64,000 bases of DNA. It comes from Sphingobium cyanobacteriorum. GTDB lineage: Bacteria > Pseudomonadota > Alphaproteobacteria > Sphingomonadales > Sphingomonadaceae. Under the pieces are notes generated by a model. It was not told the DNA's origin. It ran no database searches and was given only the letters and a program-made list of their open reading frames with translations. This document shows positions 8,902 to 16,943 of this stretch, in pieces. Each line of letters begins with the position of its first letter. The first letter of the stretch is position 1. The stretch covers positions 620,001 through 684,000 of the forward strand of contig NZ_JAUQOM010000001.1 of the NCBI RefSeq assembly GCF_030580935.1, read 5' to 3'. The position numbers and the translations under genes are program-made.

Positions 8902-11184
8902 TCAGTTCAGTTCGATGTTCCGTTCGACCGCCCATTGGGTCAGCGCACCGCGAATATCGGTGCGCCCGTCGCGCAGCAGGTCGTGCATCACGGCGCCCAC
9001 TTCCGCCGCATCGATGGCCCGGATCATCGCCTTGACCGGCCCGACCGACGCGGGGGTGATCGACAGGCGACGGATGCCAAGGCCAATGAGTGCCATCGCT
9101 TCGAGCGTGCGCCCGCCCATCTCGCCGCATACGCCGACCGGCACCTGATGCGCCTGGCATGCCCGCACCACCCGGTCGAGGAAGCGCAGGATCGCGATGC
9201 TCAGCCAGTCGTACCGCTCCGCCAGCTTGGGATGGGCGCGGTCGGCGGCGAACAGGAACTGGGTCAGGTCGTTGGTGCCGATCGACAGGAAATCGACGCG
9301 CGGCAGCAATATGTCCAGCACCTCGGCCAGCGCCGGCACTTCCAGCATCGCGCCATAACGGACCGCGATCGGCAGCTTCTTCTTCTGCGCGTGCAGCCAT
9401 TCGCGCTGATGCTCGACCAGGGCGCGGGCCTCTTCATATTCCCATGGCTCCGACACCATGGGGAACATGATGTTGAGCACCTTGCCCGCGCTCGCCTCCA
9501 GCAGGGCGCGCGCCTGCACCTTCATCAGGCCGTCGCGGTCCAGCGCCAGCCGCAGCGCGCGCCAGCCCATCGCCGGATTATCCTCCAGCTCGTCATCGCC
9601 ATCGCGTTGCATATAGGGCAGCGCCTTGTCCCCGCCGATGTCGACGGTGCGGAAAATGACCGGCCGGTCGCCTGCCGCATCCAGCACATCCTTGTACAAT
9701 CGCTGCTGCTTTTCGCGCTGCGGCAGGGTGGCCGACACCAGGAACTGGAATTCGGTGCGGAACAGGCCGATGCCATCCGCTCCCACCAGGTCCAGCGCCT
9801 GCGCATCCTCGCGCAGGCCGGCATTGACCATCAGTTCGACCCGCTGCCCGTCGGTCGTGACCGATGGCAGGTCGCGCATCGCGACGAATTCCGCGCGGCG
9901 CTTCTGCGTCACATGCAGCTTGTTCTCGAACGCCTCGTCCATGTCGGCGCTGGGACGGATCAGCAGGTTGTTGCCGGCCACGTCCATCAGGATCAGGTCG
10001 CCTTCATTCACCTGATGCCGGATGTCGCGCACCCGGCCCAGCACCGGCACGCCCATGGCGCGCGCGACGATGGTGACATGGGCGGTCAGCGACCCTTCCT
10101 CCAGGATCACGCCCTTCAGGCGGCGGCGGTCATATTCCAGCAGTTCCGCCGGGCCCAGGTTGCGCGCGATCAGGATCGCGTCCTGCCGCAATCCCATGGT
10201 CGCCGCCGTACCCAATTGCCCGGACACGATGCGGAGCAGCCGGTTGGCCATGTCCTCCAGGTCGTGCATCCGGTCCTGCAACAGCGCATCGTCGATCTGG
10301 CGCATCCGCATCCGGGTGCGCTGCTGCACCCGCTCGATCGCCGCCTCTGCGGTCAGGCCGCTGTCGATCGCCTCGTTGATGCGCCTGATCCAGCCTTCGT
10401 CATAGGCGAACATCTTGTAGGTTTCGAGCACCTCCTGATGCTCGCCCTCCGTGCCGAACTCGGCCGCGCCGGTCATCCGGTCGATCTGTTCGCGCATCTT
10501 GGTGAAGGCGGAAATGACCCGCGCCCGCTCCGCTTCGGTATCTTCCGCCACCGTATGTTCGACATGGATGCGCGGCTGGTGGAACACGGCATGGCCGCGC
10601 GCCATGCCCATCACCAGTTGCAACCCGTGCAGCATGGTGGTGCTGGTGTCGGCCACCCGCGCGTCGGCGGGGCCGTCATCGGCCAGTTCGGCATGGGCGA
10701 TCAGTTCGGACAGCACCATGGCGACCGTCTGCAACGCTTCGATCTCGACCTCTTCATATTTGCGCGGCTCGACATGCTGCACGCACAGGACGCCGATCGA
10801 CCGTTCGCGCCGCACGATCGGCACGCCGGCGAAACTGTGGAACAGTTCCTCGCCGGTTTCCGGGCGATAGCTATAGTCAGGATGCGCCGCCGCCTCGTCC
10901 AGGTTCAGCGTCTCGACATTGGTGGCGATCAGGCCGACCAGCCCTTCCCCCATCGCCATGCGGGTGACATGCACCGCCTCCTGCTTCAGGCCGCGCGTCG
11001 CGAACAGCTCCAGCACGCCCTCGCGCACCAGATAGATGGAACAGACCTCGCTCGACAGCGATTCGCCGATAATCTCCACCACCTTGTTCAGCTTGGCCTG
11101 CGCGCTGGTGCGCGCCGCCATGACTTCCTGAAGGCGGACGAGGATCTGGCGGGCGGCGGCGGCGGGTGTGCTGGGCATGATCAT
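8902..11184 (-). CDS. ptsP: phosphoenolpyruvate-protein phosphotransferase PtsP (EI-Ntr)
   Basis: The first enzyme of the nitrogen-related PTS, transferring phosphate from PEP to NPr. In alphaproteobacteria it links nitrogen status and (p)ppGpp to metabolism. The 760-residue protein has an N-terminal GAF sensor domain (about 20-160), an EI helical domain, the swivelling phosphohistidine domain (EEGSLTAHVTIVARAMGVP, His near 360) and a PEP-binding TIM barrel with VGVCGEMGG. The start is ATG at 11184 or the nearby ATG at 11178; neither has a strong ribosome-binding site. In many relatives ptsP sits directly by lysC; here about 8 kb separates them. Confidence 0.94.
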   Translation of the reverse strand: MIMPSTPAAAARQILVRLQEVMAARTSAQAKLNKVVEIIGESLSSEVCSIYLVREGVLELFATRGLKQEAVHVTRMAMGEGLVGLIATNVETLNLDEAAAHPDYSYRPETGEELFHSFAGVPIVRRERSIGVLCVQHVEPRKYEEVEIEALQTVAMVLSELIAHAELADDGPADARVADTSTTMLHGLQLVMGMARGHAVFHQPRIHVEHTVAEDTEAERARVISAFTKMREQIDRMTGAAEFGTEGEHQEVLETYKMFAYDEGWIRRINEAIDSGLTAEAAIERVQQRTRMRMRQIDDALLQDRMHDLEDMANRLLRIVSGQLGTAATMGLRQDAILIARNLGPAELLEYDRRRLKGVILEEGSLTAHVTIVARAMGVPVLGRVRDIRHQVNEGDLILMDVAGNNLLIRPSADMDEAFENKLHVTQKRRAEFVAMRDLPSVTTDGQRVELMVNAGLREDAQALDLVGADGIGLFRTEFQFLVSATLPQREKQQRLYKDVLDAAGDRPVIFRTVDIGGDKALPYMQRDGDDELEDNPAMGWRALRLALDRDGLMKVQARALLEASAGKVLNIMFPMVSEPWEYEEARALVEHQREWLHAQKKKLPIAVRYGAMLEVPALAEVLDILLPRVDFLSIGTNDLTQFLFAADRAHPKLAERYDWLSIAILRFLDRVVRACQAHQVPVGVCGEMGGRTLEAMALIGLGIRRLSITPASVGPVKAMIRAIDAAEVGAVMHDLLRDGRTDIRGALTQWAVERNIELN

Positions 11185-11338
11185 GCGCTAACAGATTGAA
11201 GCCCCGTTTTCCAAGGCGTTTCATGCAGCACCGCCGGTCGATTGGCGCGCGGAACGCATTTGCATGGCGGAAAGATTCTGTACAATCGTTCAGCAGATCG
11301 AATGGGCCATGGACAGGCCCGCAGGGAGACGAGGGATC

Positions 11339-12496
11339 ATGGCGACGCAAACCGAACCCACATTCGAACAGGATCTGGCCGCACGCGGCTATTCACGTCG
11401 CCAGATGGCGAAGGCCGCCGCCTTGCTGGGCGCAGCCACAGCCACCCTGCGCGTCACCGGCGCCGTCGCGCAGCAGGCGGCCAAGGCCGTGGCGGGTGCG
11501 GTGCGCATCGGCGCCAATGAATGCTGGACCGGCCCCTTCCCGGTCGCCGCCCAGGCCGCTTTCAGGCTGGTGCAGGAAGGCAATCGATACGAACCGGACA
11601 ATGAGCATCAGAAACTGTTCGACGCCGTCGCCGCGGTGGAGGGCATTCCCGCCGACCGCATCGTCGCCTGGCCCGGATCGTCGGACCCGCTCAGCCGCGT
11701 CGCCGTCGCCTATGCCTCGCCCACGCGCGGCATCGTCACCGCCGACCCGACCTATGAAGCGATCTGGCGCACCGGCGCATGGATCGGCGCGAAGGTGACG
11801 AAGGTGCCGCTGACCAAGGATTATGCCCATGACGTGAAGGCGATGCTGGCGGCGGACCCCAATGCGGGCGTCTATTATATCTGCTCGCCCAACAACCCGA
11901 CCGGCACCGTCACCCCGATCGCCGACATCGAATGGCTGGCCAATAACAAGCCCAGGGATTCGATCCTGGTCGTCGATGAAGCCTATATCCACTGGGTCGA
12001 CGGTCCCAACGCGGCGAAGATGGCCGCCACCCGCGACGACGTGCTGATCCTGCGCACCTTCTCGAAACTGTTCGGCATGGCGGGGATGCGCCTTGGCCTC
12101 ACATTCGCCAGCCCCGGCCTGATGGACAAGATGATGCGCTATGATGGCGGGCAGGTGACGGCGATGCTGCCGATGACCGCCGTGGCCTGCGGCACCGCGT
12201 CGGTCGGCGAAGCCGGGCTGATCAAGGCGCGTCGCGCCGAAATGAACGCCGCCCGAGAAAAATCGGTCAGCCATTTGAAGGCCAAGGGGATCAAGGTCAT
12301 TCCCGGCAGCCAGGCGAACATGTTCATGGTCGACTGGGGCAGGCCCGCGAAGGACATGCAGGCCGCCCTGCTCGCCGCCAATGTGCAGATCGGCCGTAGC
12401 TGGCCGATCTGGCCCAATGTGTCGCGCGTATCGGTCGGCTCGATTGCGGAAATGGAGGCCTTCAACGCCGCCATCGACAAGGTGTGGAAGGCATAA
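11339..12496 (+). CDS. Tat-exported PLP-dependent aminotransferase, HisC-like (copy 1)
   Basis: A 385-residue fold-type I aminotransferase related to histidinol-phosphate aminotransferases. It starts with a twin-arginine signal (SRRQMAKAAALLGAATATL, RR at 20-21). PLP-site residues are intact: SPNNPTG at 183-189, VVDEAY with Asp213, and FSKLFGMAGMRLG with Lys243 as the Schiff-base lysine. The ATG at 11339 follows GGGAGACGAGGG; an upstream start would bury the Tat signal. Export via Tat fits a cofactor loaded in the cytosol. No histidine-pathway genes are nearby, so the substrate is unknown. A close paralogue follows 169 bp downstream, and a hairpin separates the two. Confidence 0.85.
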   Translation: MATQTEPTFEQDLAARGYSRRQMAKAAALLGAATATLRVTGAVAQQAAKAVAGAVRIGANECWTGPFPVAAQAAFRLVQEGNRYEPDNEHQKLFDAVAAVEGIPADRIVAWPGSSDPLSRVAVAYASPTRGIVTADPTYEAIWRTGAWIGAKVTKVPLTKDYAHDVKAMLAADPNAGVYYICSPNNPTGTVTPIADIEWLANNKPRDSILVVDEAYIHWVDGPNAAKMAATRDDVLILRTFSKLFGMAGMRLGLTFASPGLMDKMMRYDGGQVTAMLPMTAVACGTASVGEAGLIKARRAEMNAAREKSVSHLKAKGIKVIPGSQANMFMVDWGRPAKDMQAALLAANVQIGRSWPIWPNVSRVSVGSIAEMEAFNAAIDKVWKA

Positions 12497-12502
12497 GGCA
12501 CA

Positions 12503-12530
12503 GCATGGTCCCGCCCAGGCGGGACCATGC
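12503..12530 (+). terminator. hairpin between the tandem aminotransferases
   Basis: Perfect 12-bp stem (12503-12514 and 12519-12530; GCATGGTCCCGC) with a CCAG loop, just after the stop of copy 1. There is no T-tract, so it may be a leaky terminator or an mRNA-stabilising structure. Confidence 0.55.
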
Positions 12531-12665
12531 AATCCCAGCACCGCGATGCCATCATCCCGGAATGCATAAAAATTAGCGAAATCCCCGGCGGCGCATTGTG
12601 GAAATGCGCCGCCTTTTCGTTTCCCCCTGCATAACGCAAGCCCATGCAGACGAGGGACGGACGAC

Positions 12666-13832
12666 ATGACCATGATGCTGAACAAGGATGCCAGGGACGA
12701 CCTGCTTGAACGCGGCTATTCGCGCCGCCAACTGGCCGAAATCACCGCAATCGTCGGCGCGGGGGTCGCGGCCAGCGCGCTGCTCCCCGCCGCCGCCCTG
12801 GCCCAGCAGCAGGCCGGCCGGGGCATCAAGGGCGCGGTCCGCATCGGCGCCAATGAATGCTGGACCGGCCCCTTCCCTTCGGGCGTGCAGGCCGCTGCCG
12901 AAGCGGCATCCTTCGGCAACTGGTATGATCCCGACAATTATCGCGGCGACCTGATCAAGACCGTCGCCGCGGTCGAGGGCATTCCCGAAGCGCAGGTCAT
13001 GCCCTGGCCCGGTTCCGGCGGCCCGCTGGTCAGCATCGTCGCGGCCTATTGCTCGCCCACCAAGGGGCTTGTAACCGCCGACCCGACCTTCGAATCCGCC
13101 TGGCGCACCGCCGATTACATGAAGGCCCCCATTGCCAAGGCGCCCCAGGCGATCGGCAAGGGCCATGACGTGAAAGCGATGCTGGCCGCCAACCCGAACG
13201 CGGGCCTCTATTATATCTGCACGCCCAACAACCCGACCGGCACCATCACCCCGCTGGCCGACATCCAATGGCTGCTCGACAACAAGCCCGCCGACTCCAT
13301 GCTGCTGGTGGACGAAGCCTATATCCATTTCTCGGAAAGCCCCAGCGCCGCTTCGCTGATCGGCACCCGCAAGGACATCATCGTCATGCGGACCTTCTCG
13401 AAGCTGTTCGGCATGGCGGGCGTGCGCCTTGGCCTCACCTTTGCCGACCCGGAAGTGCAAAAGCGTATCGCGCTGTTCGGCCCCTCGGCCGGTGGCCTCG
13501 CCATCACCGCCATGCATTGCGGCAATGCGGTCTACAAGGAAGCCGCGCTCATCAAGGCGCGCCGCAACGAAATGATCGCCAATCGCGACGAAACCATCGC
13601 ATGGCTGACCAGGAAGGGGATCGAAGTCCAGCCCGGCAGCCAGGCGAACATGTTCATGGTCGACTGGAAGAAGCCGGCCAAGGATATGCAGGCCGCCCTG
13701 CTCGCCACCCCGGAAAAGGTACAGATCGGCCGCAACTGGGCGATCTGGCCCACCGTGTCGCGCGTGACCGTGGGGTCCGCCGCCGACATGGCCAAATTCT
13801 GCGCCGCCGTGGACAAATGCTACAAGGCGTAA
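12666..13832 (+). CDS. Tat-exported PLP-dependent aminotransferase, HisC-like (copy 2)
   Basis: A 388-residue paralogue of the preceding gene, similar along its whole length. It shares GAVRIGANECWTGPFP, the NNPTG loop, VDEAYIHF, FSKLFGMAGVRLG and PGSQANMFMVDW. The N-terminus carries a Tat signal (YSRRQLAEITAIVGAG, RR at 20-21) with a likely cleavage after ALA near residue 46. A GAGGGACGG ribosome-binding sequence precedes the ATG. PLP-binding residues are all present, so both copies should be active. Tandem retention suggests either dosage or diverged substrates. A strong terminator ends the pair. The fold and export signal are well supported; the substrate is not known. Confidence 0.85.
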   Translation: MTMMLNKDARDDLLERGYSRRQLAEITAIVGAGVAASALLPAAALAQQQAGRGIKGAVRIGANECWTGPFPSGVQAAAEAASFGNWYDPDNYRGDLIKTVAAVEGIPEAQVMPWPGSGGPLVSIVAAYCSPTKGLVTADPTFESAWRTADYMKAPIAKAPQAIGKGHDVKAMLAANPNAGLYYICTPNNPTGTITPLADIQWLLDNKPADSMLLVDEAYIHFSESPSAASLIGTRKDIIVMRTFSKLFGMAGVRLGLTFADPEVQKRIALFGPSAGGLAITAMHCGNAVYKEAALIKARRNEMIANRDETIAWLTRKGIEVQPGSQANMFMVDWKKPAKDMQAALLATPEKVQIGRNWAIWPTVSRVTVGSAADMAKFCAAVDKCYKA

Positions 13833-13851
13833 GCGGCCCTCTCACCGCATG

Positions 13852-13886
13852 AAAAAGGGCGTCCGGGCGACCGGGCGCCTTTTTTT
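13852..13886 (+). terminator. rho-independent terminator after aminotransferase pair
   Basis: Stem GGCGTCCGG/CCGGGCGCC (13858-13866 and 13871-13879, one G-T pair), flanked by an A-run on the left and seven Ts on the right. It is 20 bp past the stop of copy 2 and is a textbook intrinsic terminator. Confidence 0.85.
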
Positions 13887-13933
13887 CCTTTCTGCCCCCC
13901 CACCCTTTTCACATGGCGGCACACCCGCAAAGG

Positions 13934-14401
13934 TCAGGCGCGCGCCGCGCATGTCTCGCACAGCGCCTTGAACTGGGCCATCATCTGGTCCCAGCCCGGA
14001 TGGAAGCCCATCTCCTCATGCCGCGCCCGTGTCTCCGCGTCCCAATGGCGCGCAGTGGCGGTGAAGCGGGTGCCCGCGCCCTCCTCCTCGAAACGCCAGA
14101 TCGCGGTCATGAACGGCGTCTGCGGCACCCAGCCTGCGGCATAGGCGTCGGTCGTCACGACCAGTGCGTGCGGCACCACCTCCAGGAACACGCCCTCCAT
14201 CGGCCCCGTTTCCTCGCCATCGGGGCCGAACATCTGCACCGCGCTGCGCCCGCCCGGACGCAGATCCTGCTCGATCACCTCGGCGCGCCAGGGGCGGGGG
14301 CAGAACCATGCATCCTTCATGTCGGTCCATACCGTCCAGCAGATCGCGCGCGATGCGGCGATATGGCAGGTGACGGACAGTTCATGCTCCGTGCCGCTCA
14401 T
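13934..14401 (-). CDS. SRPBCC (AHSA1-type) domain protein
   Basis: A 155-residue START/Bet v1-fold protein of the AHSA1/polyketide-cyclase group. It has the usual N-terminal strand (ELSVTCHIAASRAICWTVWTD), the FCPRPWRAEVIEQDLRPGG segment and a C-terminal helix ending MMAQFKALCE. These proteins bind hydrophobic ligands in a central cavity; the ligand is unknown here. The gene is last in a minus-strand run with two VOC genes and a DUF1428 gene, and its start overlaps the previous stop by ATGA, so it is translationally coupled. Such combinations are common beside stress-type regulators. Confidence 0.82.
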   Translation of the reverse strand: MSGTEHELSVTCHIAASRAICWTVWTDMKDAWFCPRPWRAEVIEQDLRPGGRSAVQMFGPDGEETGPMEGVFLEVVPHALVVTTDAYAAGWVPQTPFMTAIWRFEEEGAGTRFTATARHWDAETRARHEEMGFHPGWDQMMAQFKALCETCAARA

Positions 14402-14889
14402 GCGCTTTTCCCCTCGAACGCTGCCTGCATCGCAACGCTGTCCAGTTTCTGCATCGTCATCATCACCGCCATCATGCGGGCAATCGCCGCTTTGTCGTCG
14501 CTATGATAATTGTCCATGATCCCGCGCGTGACCAACTGCCAGGACAGACCATATTTGTCCGTTACCCAGCCGCACGGCCCCGCCGTCCCGCCATCCCCGG
14601 TCAGCGCATCGAAATAACGGTCCAGTTCCGCCTGATCCGCGCATGTCACCGACAGCGATATCGCTTCGTCGAACGTGAATTGCGGGCCGCCGTTCAGCGC
14701 CTGATAGCTCTGTCCGAACAATGTGAACTCGACCAGCAGCACGCTGCCCCCCGCCATCGGCGAAGGTGAAGGATTGTCTTGGGGATAATGGGTCACATGG
14801 TCGACCGACCCGCCAAAGACCGACGCATAATAATGCGCCGCCTCTTCCGCCTGGCCGTTGAACCAGAGGCAGGGTGCAATCTGGCCCAT
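14398..14889 (-). CDS. VOC family protein, PhnB-like
   Basis: A 163-residue vicinal-oxygen-chelate-fold protein of the PhnB / 3-demethylubiquinone-methyltransferase-like group. Characteristic motifs are CLWFNGQAEEAAHYYASVFGG, LLVEFTLFGQSYQALNGGP and GWVTDKYGLSWQLV. The ATG at 14889 overlaps the upstream VOC stop (TGATG), so the much longer open frame extending upstream is not the real start. The biochemical activity of PhnB-like proteins is unsettled. It forms an overlapping unit with both neighbours, which argues for stoichiometric coexpression. Confidence 0.85.
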   Translation of the reverse strand: MGQIAPCLWFNGQAEEAAHYYASVFGGSVDHVTHYPQDNPSPSPMAGGSVLLVEFTLFGQSYQALNGGPQFTFDEAISLSVTCADQAELDRYFDALTGDGGTAGPCGWVTDKYGLSWQLVTRGIMDNYHSDDKAAIARMMAVMMTMQKLDSVAMQAAFEGKSA

Positions 14890-15686
14890 CACCCCGCGTC
14901 CCTGGTGCCGACCAGCGCGAACATCGCGCCCTGCGGATCGGTCGCCTGGATGATCCACGTGCCGCCCGGCACTTCCATCGGGCCTTGCAAGACCGTGCCG
15001 CCGCCCGCCGTCACCCGCTCCACCGCCGCATCGATGTCGCCCACGATGAAGTAGAAGAGCCAGACCGGCACCGGCATTTCCTTGGGCGCCGGCATGATGC
15101 CGCCGGTCATGTCCGGGAAAGCCGCGCCGCCAGTCTGCGACACGAGCTGATAGCTGCCCATCTCGCCCATATCCATGGCCTCGCCCCTGGTCCAACCCAG
15201 CGCGCCGGTGTAGAAGGCCAGATCCTTGTCGAAGTCGCCGGCATAAAGCTCATGCCAGCCGACATGGCCCGGCGGCATCCCGGCCGGCACGTCCATCCCG
15301 TCGGGACTGGCGCCTTTGAGCAGCATGAAGATCGCCCCGCCCGGATCGGCCATCACGGCAAAGCGGCCAACGCCCGGAATATCTTCGGGCGCGCGCATCA
15401 CCTTCGCCCCCGCCGCGCTCAGCCGTGCGGCGTCGGCATCGACATCCGCCGAACCGACATAGCCGCCCCACCAGGGGGTCATGCCGCAATCCTTCGCGTC
15501 CGCCGGGATCGCCATGACCCCGCCCAGCGGCCCCGCGCTGCCCGACACGACATGATAGGGTTCGCCCAGATCGCCGCCAAAGGGCGCATGGGTCCAGCCC
15601 ACCACATCGCCATAAAAGGCCAGCGCCGCCTGCGGATCGCTGGTCATCAATTCGTACCAGAAGAATTTGCCGGTCAGATCGGTCAT
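14889..15686 (-). CDS. VOC family protein, tandem glyoxalase-type domains
   Basis: A 265-residue protein with two vicinal-oxygen-chelate (glyoxalase/bleomycin-resistance-type) modules, roughly residues 1-125 and 133-263. Each begins with a GKFFWYELMTSD or GHVGWHELYAGD pattern and ends with GG.I.....DP.G. The ATG at 15686 (MTDLTGKFFW) is preceded by GGGAGGACTATC, a strong ribosome-binding site. An upstream start adds an arginine-rich leader and is not favoured. The substrate is unknown. The gene lies between the DUF1428 gene and the PhnB-like gene in the same minus-strand run. Confidence 0.85.
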   Translation of the reverse strand: MTDLTGKFFWYELMTSDPQAALAFYGDVVGWTHAPFGGDLGEPYHVVSGSAGPLGGVMAIPADAKDCGMTPWWGGYVGSADVDADAARLSAAGAKVMRAPEDIPGVGRFAVMADPGGAIFMLLKGASPDGMDVPAGMPPGHVGWHELYAGDFDKDLAFYTGALGWTRGEAMDMGEMGSYQLVSQTGGAAFPDMTGGIMPAPKEMPVPVWLFYFIVGDIDAAVERVTAGGGTVLQGPMEVPGGTWIIQATDPQGAMFALVGTRDAG

Positions 15687-15764
15687 GATAGTCCTCCCGA
15701 AAGAATGAGAACAGGCGCCGCGCCACTGCCTTCGCAGACAGCGCATCCATGTCGCACCGTCCGC

Positions 15765-16127
15765 TTACGCCGGTGCGTCCAACAGCACCTCGAACCCGCC
15801 ATAAATCATCCGCGCGCCGGCAAAGGGCATGTCCTCCCCCTCCTTGGGCTGCATCCGTTCATCTTTCATGACCTTGTCGACGCCCGCGTCGCGCGTCGCC
15901 TTGTCGGGCCATTCGATCCAGGAAAAGACGACCTCCTCGCCCTCTTCGGCGATCACGGCGGTGCGGAAATCATTGACCTTGCCGGGCTTGATGTCATTGC
16001 CCCAGCATTCGACCACGCGGGTCGCGCCATGTTCGATGAAGATCGGCGCGGCGAAGGCGGCGATCTCCCGATAGCGTTCCTTGTTGCCCTTGGGCACCGG
16101 GATCACGAAACCGTCCATATAGGCCAT
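15765..16127 (-). CDS. DUF1428 family protein (YbaA-like)
   Basis: A 120-residue protein with the DUF1428 signature: MAYMDGFVIPVPKGNKERYR at the N-terminus, then FIEHGATRVVECWGNDI and KVMKDERMQP. Family members have a ferredoxin-like alpha-beta barrel fold and no established reaction. The ribosome-binding sequence GGAGAGGGACG precedes the ATG. It is the first gene of the minus-strand run and is divergent from the HxlR regulator, with 96 bp between start codons that include a 34-bp dyad. That makes it the likeliest target of the regulator. Confidence 0.88.
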   Translation of the reverse strand: MAYMDGFVIPVPKGNKERYREIAAFAAPIFIEHGATRVVECWGNDIKPGKVNDFRTAVIAEEGEEVVFSWIEWPDKATRDAGVDKVMKDERMQPKEGEDMPFAGARMIYGGFEVLLDAPA

Positions 16128-16186
16128 CGTCCCTCTCCTTTTCCTGCAAAAGGCGACTCATCGCTTGCACTTCCTGCGCCCCGATC

Positions 16187-16220
16187 TTATCTATTGCAAC
16201 TACTAAGTTAGAAAAGATAA
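16187..16220. promoter_or_regulatory. 34-bp imperfect dyad, candidate HxlR operator
   Basis: An imperfect palindrome centred between 16203 and 16204. Outer arms TTATCT/AGATAA (16187-16192, 16215-16220) and inner arms AACT/AGTT (16198-16201, 16206-16209) share the same centre; 12 of 17 positions pair. It ends 3 bp before the TTG start of the regulator and lies in the divergent promoter region, as expected for an autoregulating winged-helix dimer. Core promoter elements were not identified with confidence. Confidence 0.5.
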
Positions 16221-16223
16221 CCA

Positions 16224-16895
16224 TTGAGCCAGAAACGCGCCTATCAGGACGGATGCGCCGTCGCCCATGCGCTCGACATCATCGGCGATCGCTGGGCGAT
16301 GCCGATCATGCGCGAATTGATGCTCGGTCCCAGGCGCTTCACCGACCTGCGCGCCGGGCTGCCCGGAATCAGCGCCAATATGCTCACGCAAAGGCTGGCG
16401 GATCTGGAGGCGGCCAGCATCCTCATCCGTCGCCGCCTGCCCCCGCCCGCCGCCAGCCAGATTTACGAATTGACCGACTGGGGCCGCGAATCGGAGATTC
16501 TGTTCCAGATACTGGGCCGCTGGGCCTGCCGGTCGCCGACGATGGAACCGGGCAAGCCGATGAGCCAGGCGTCGGTGATCCTGTCGATGCGCACCATGAT
16601 CGATCGCAGCCGGATCGGCGACCTCAACGCCACGATCGGCCTGCGCTTTGGCGAGGAGACGTTTCGCGCCACGTTTCAGGATGGCGATGTCCATATCGAC
16701 CGGGGCGACCTGACGGGCGCGGACGTGGTGATCAGTGGCGACCAGAACGCACTGGTCGCGGTCCTCTACGGCGGCGCGCGCTATGACGACATGGCGGACG
16801 CGCTCAGCATAGAGGGCGACCGGGCGCTGGCCGACCGCTTCGCCAGCCTCTTTCCCCTGCCGCCCAAGGCGCCTTCGACCTATGGCGCGGATTGA
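16224..16895 (+). CDS. HxlR-family transcriptional regulator with C-terminal SCP2-like domain
   Basis: A 223-residue protein. Residues 1-100 are an HxlR winged-helix domain: a Cys at residue 10 in DGCAVAHALDIIGDRW, LGPRRFTDLRAGLPGISANML as the recognition region, then a beta wing. The C-terminal half (about 115-215) resembles an SCP2/sterol-carrier-type fold. A lone N-terminal cysteine is the redox or electrophile sensor in several HxlR proteins, so Cys10 is a candidate sensor. Translation seems to begin at TTG 16224, with no better start and only a weak ribosome-binding site. It is divergent from the DUF1428/VOC/SRPBCC run it probably controls. Confidence 0.82.
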   Translation: MSQKRAYQDGCAVAHALDIIGDRWAMPIMRELMLGPRRFTDLRAGLPGISANMLTQRLADLEAASILIRRRLPPPAASQIYELTDWGRESEILFQILGRWACRSPTMEPGKPMSQASVILSMRTMIDRSRIGDLNATIGLRFGEETFRATFQDGDVHIDRGDLTGADVVISGDQNALVAVLYGGARYDDMADALSIEGDRALADRFASLFPLPPKAPSTYGAD

Positions 16896-16943
16896 CCGAT
16901 CCGGGTTGCCGCGCACGCCGCCCTGCGACGTGCGCGGCGCATG

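Noticed and set aside
8878-11199. Long plus-strand frame opposite ptsP
   Set aside because: Shadow of a recognised gene; rich in His, Gln and Arg with no family resemblance.
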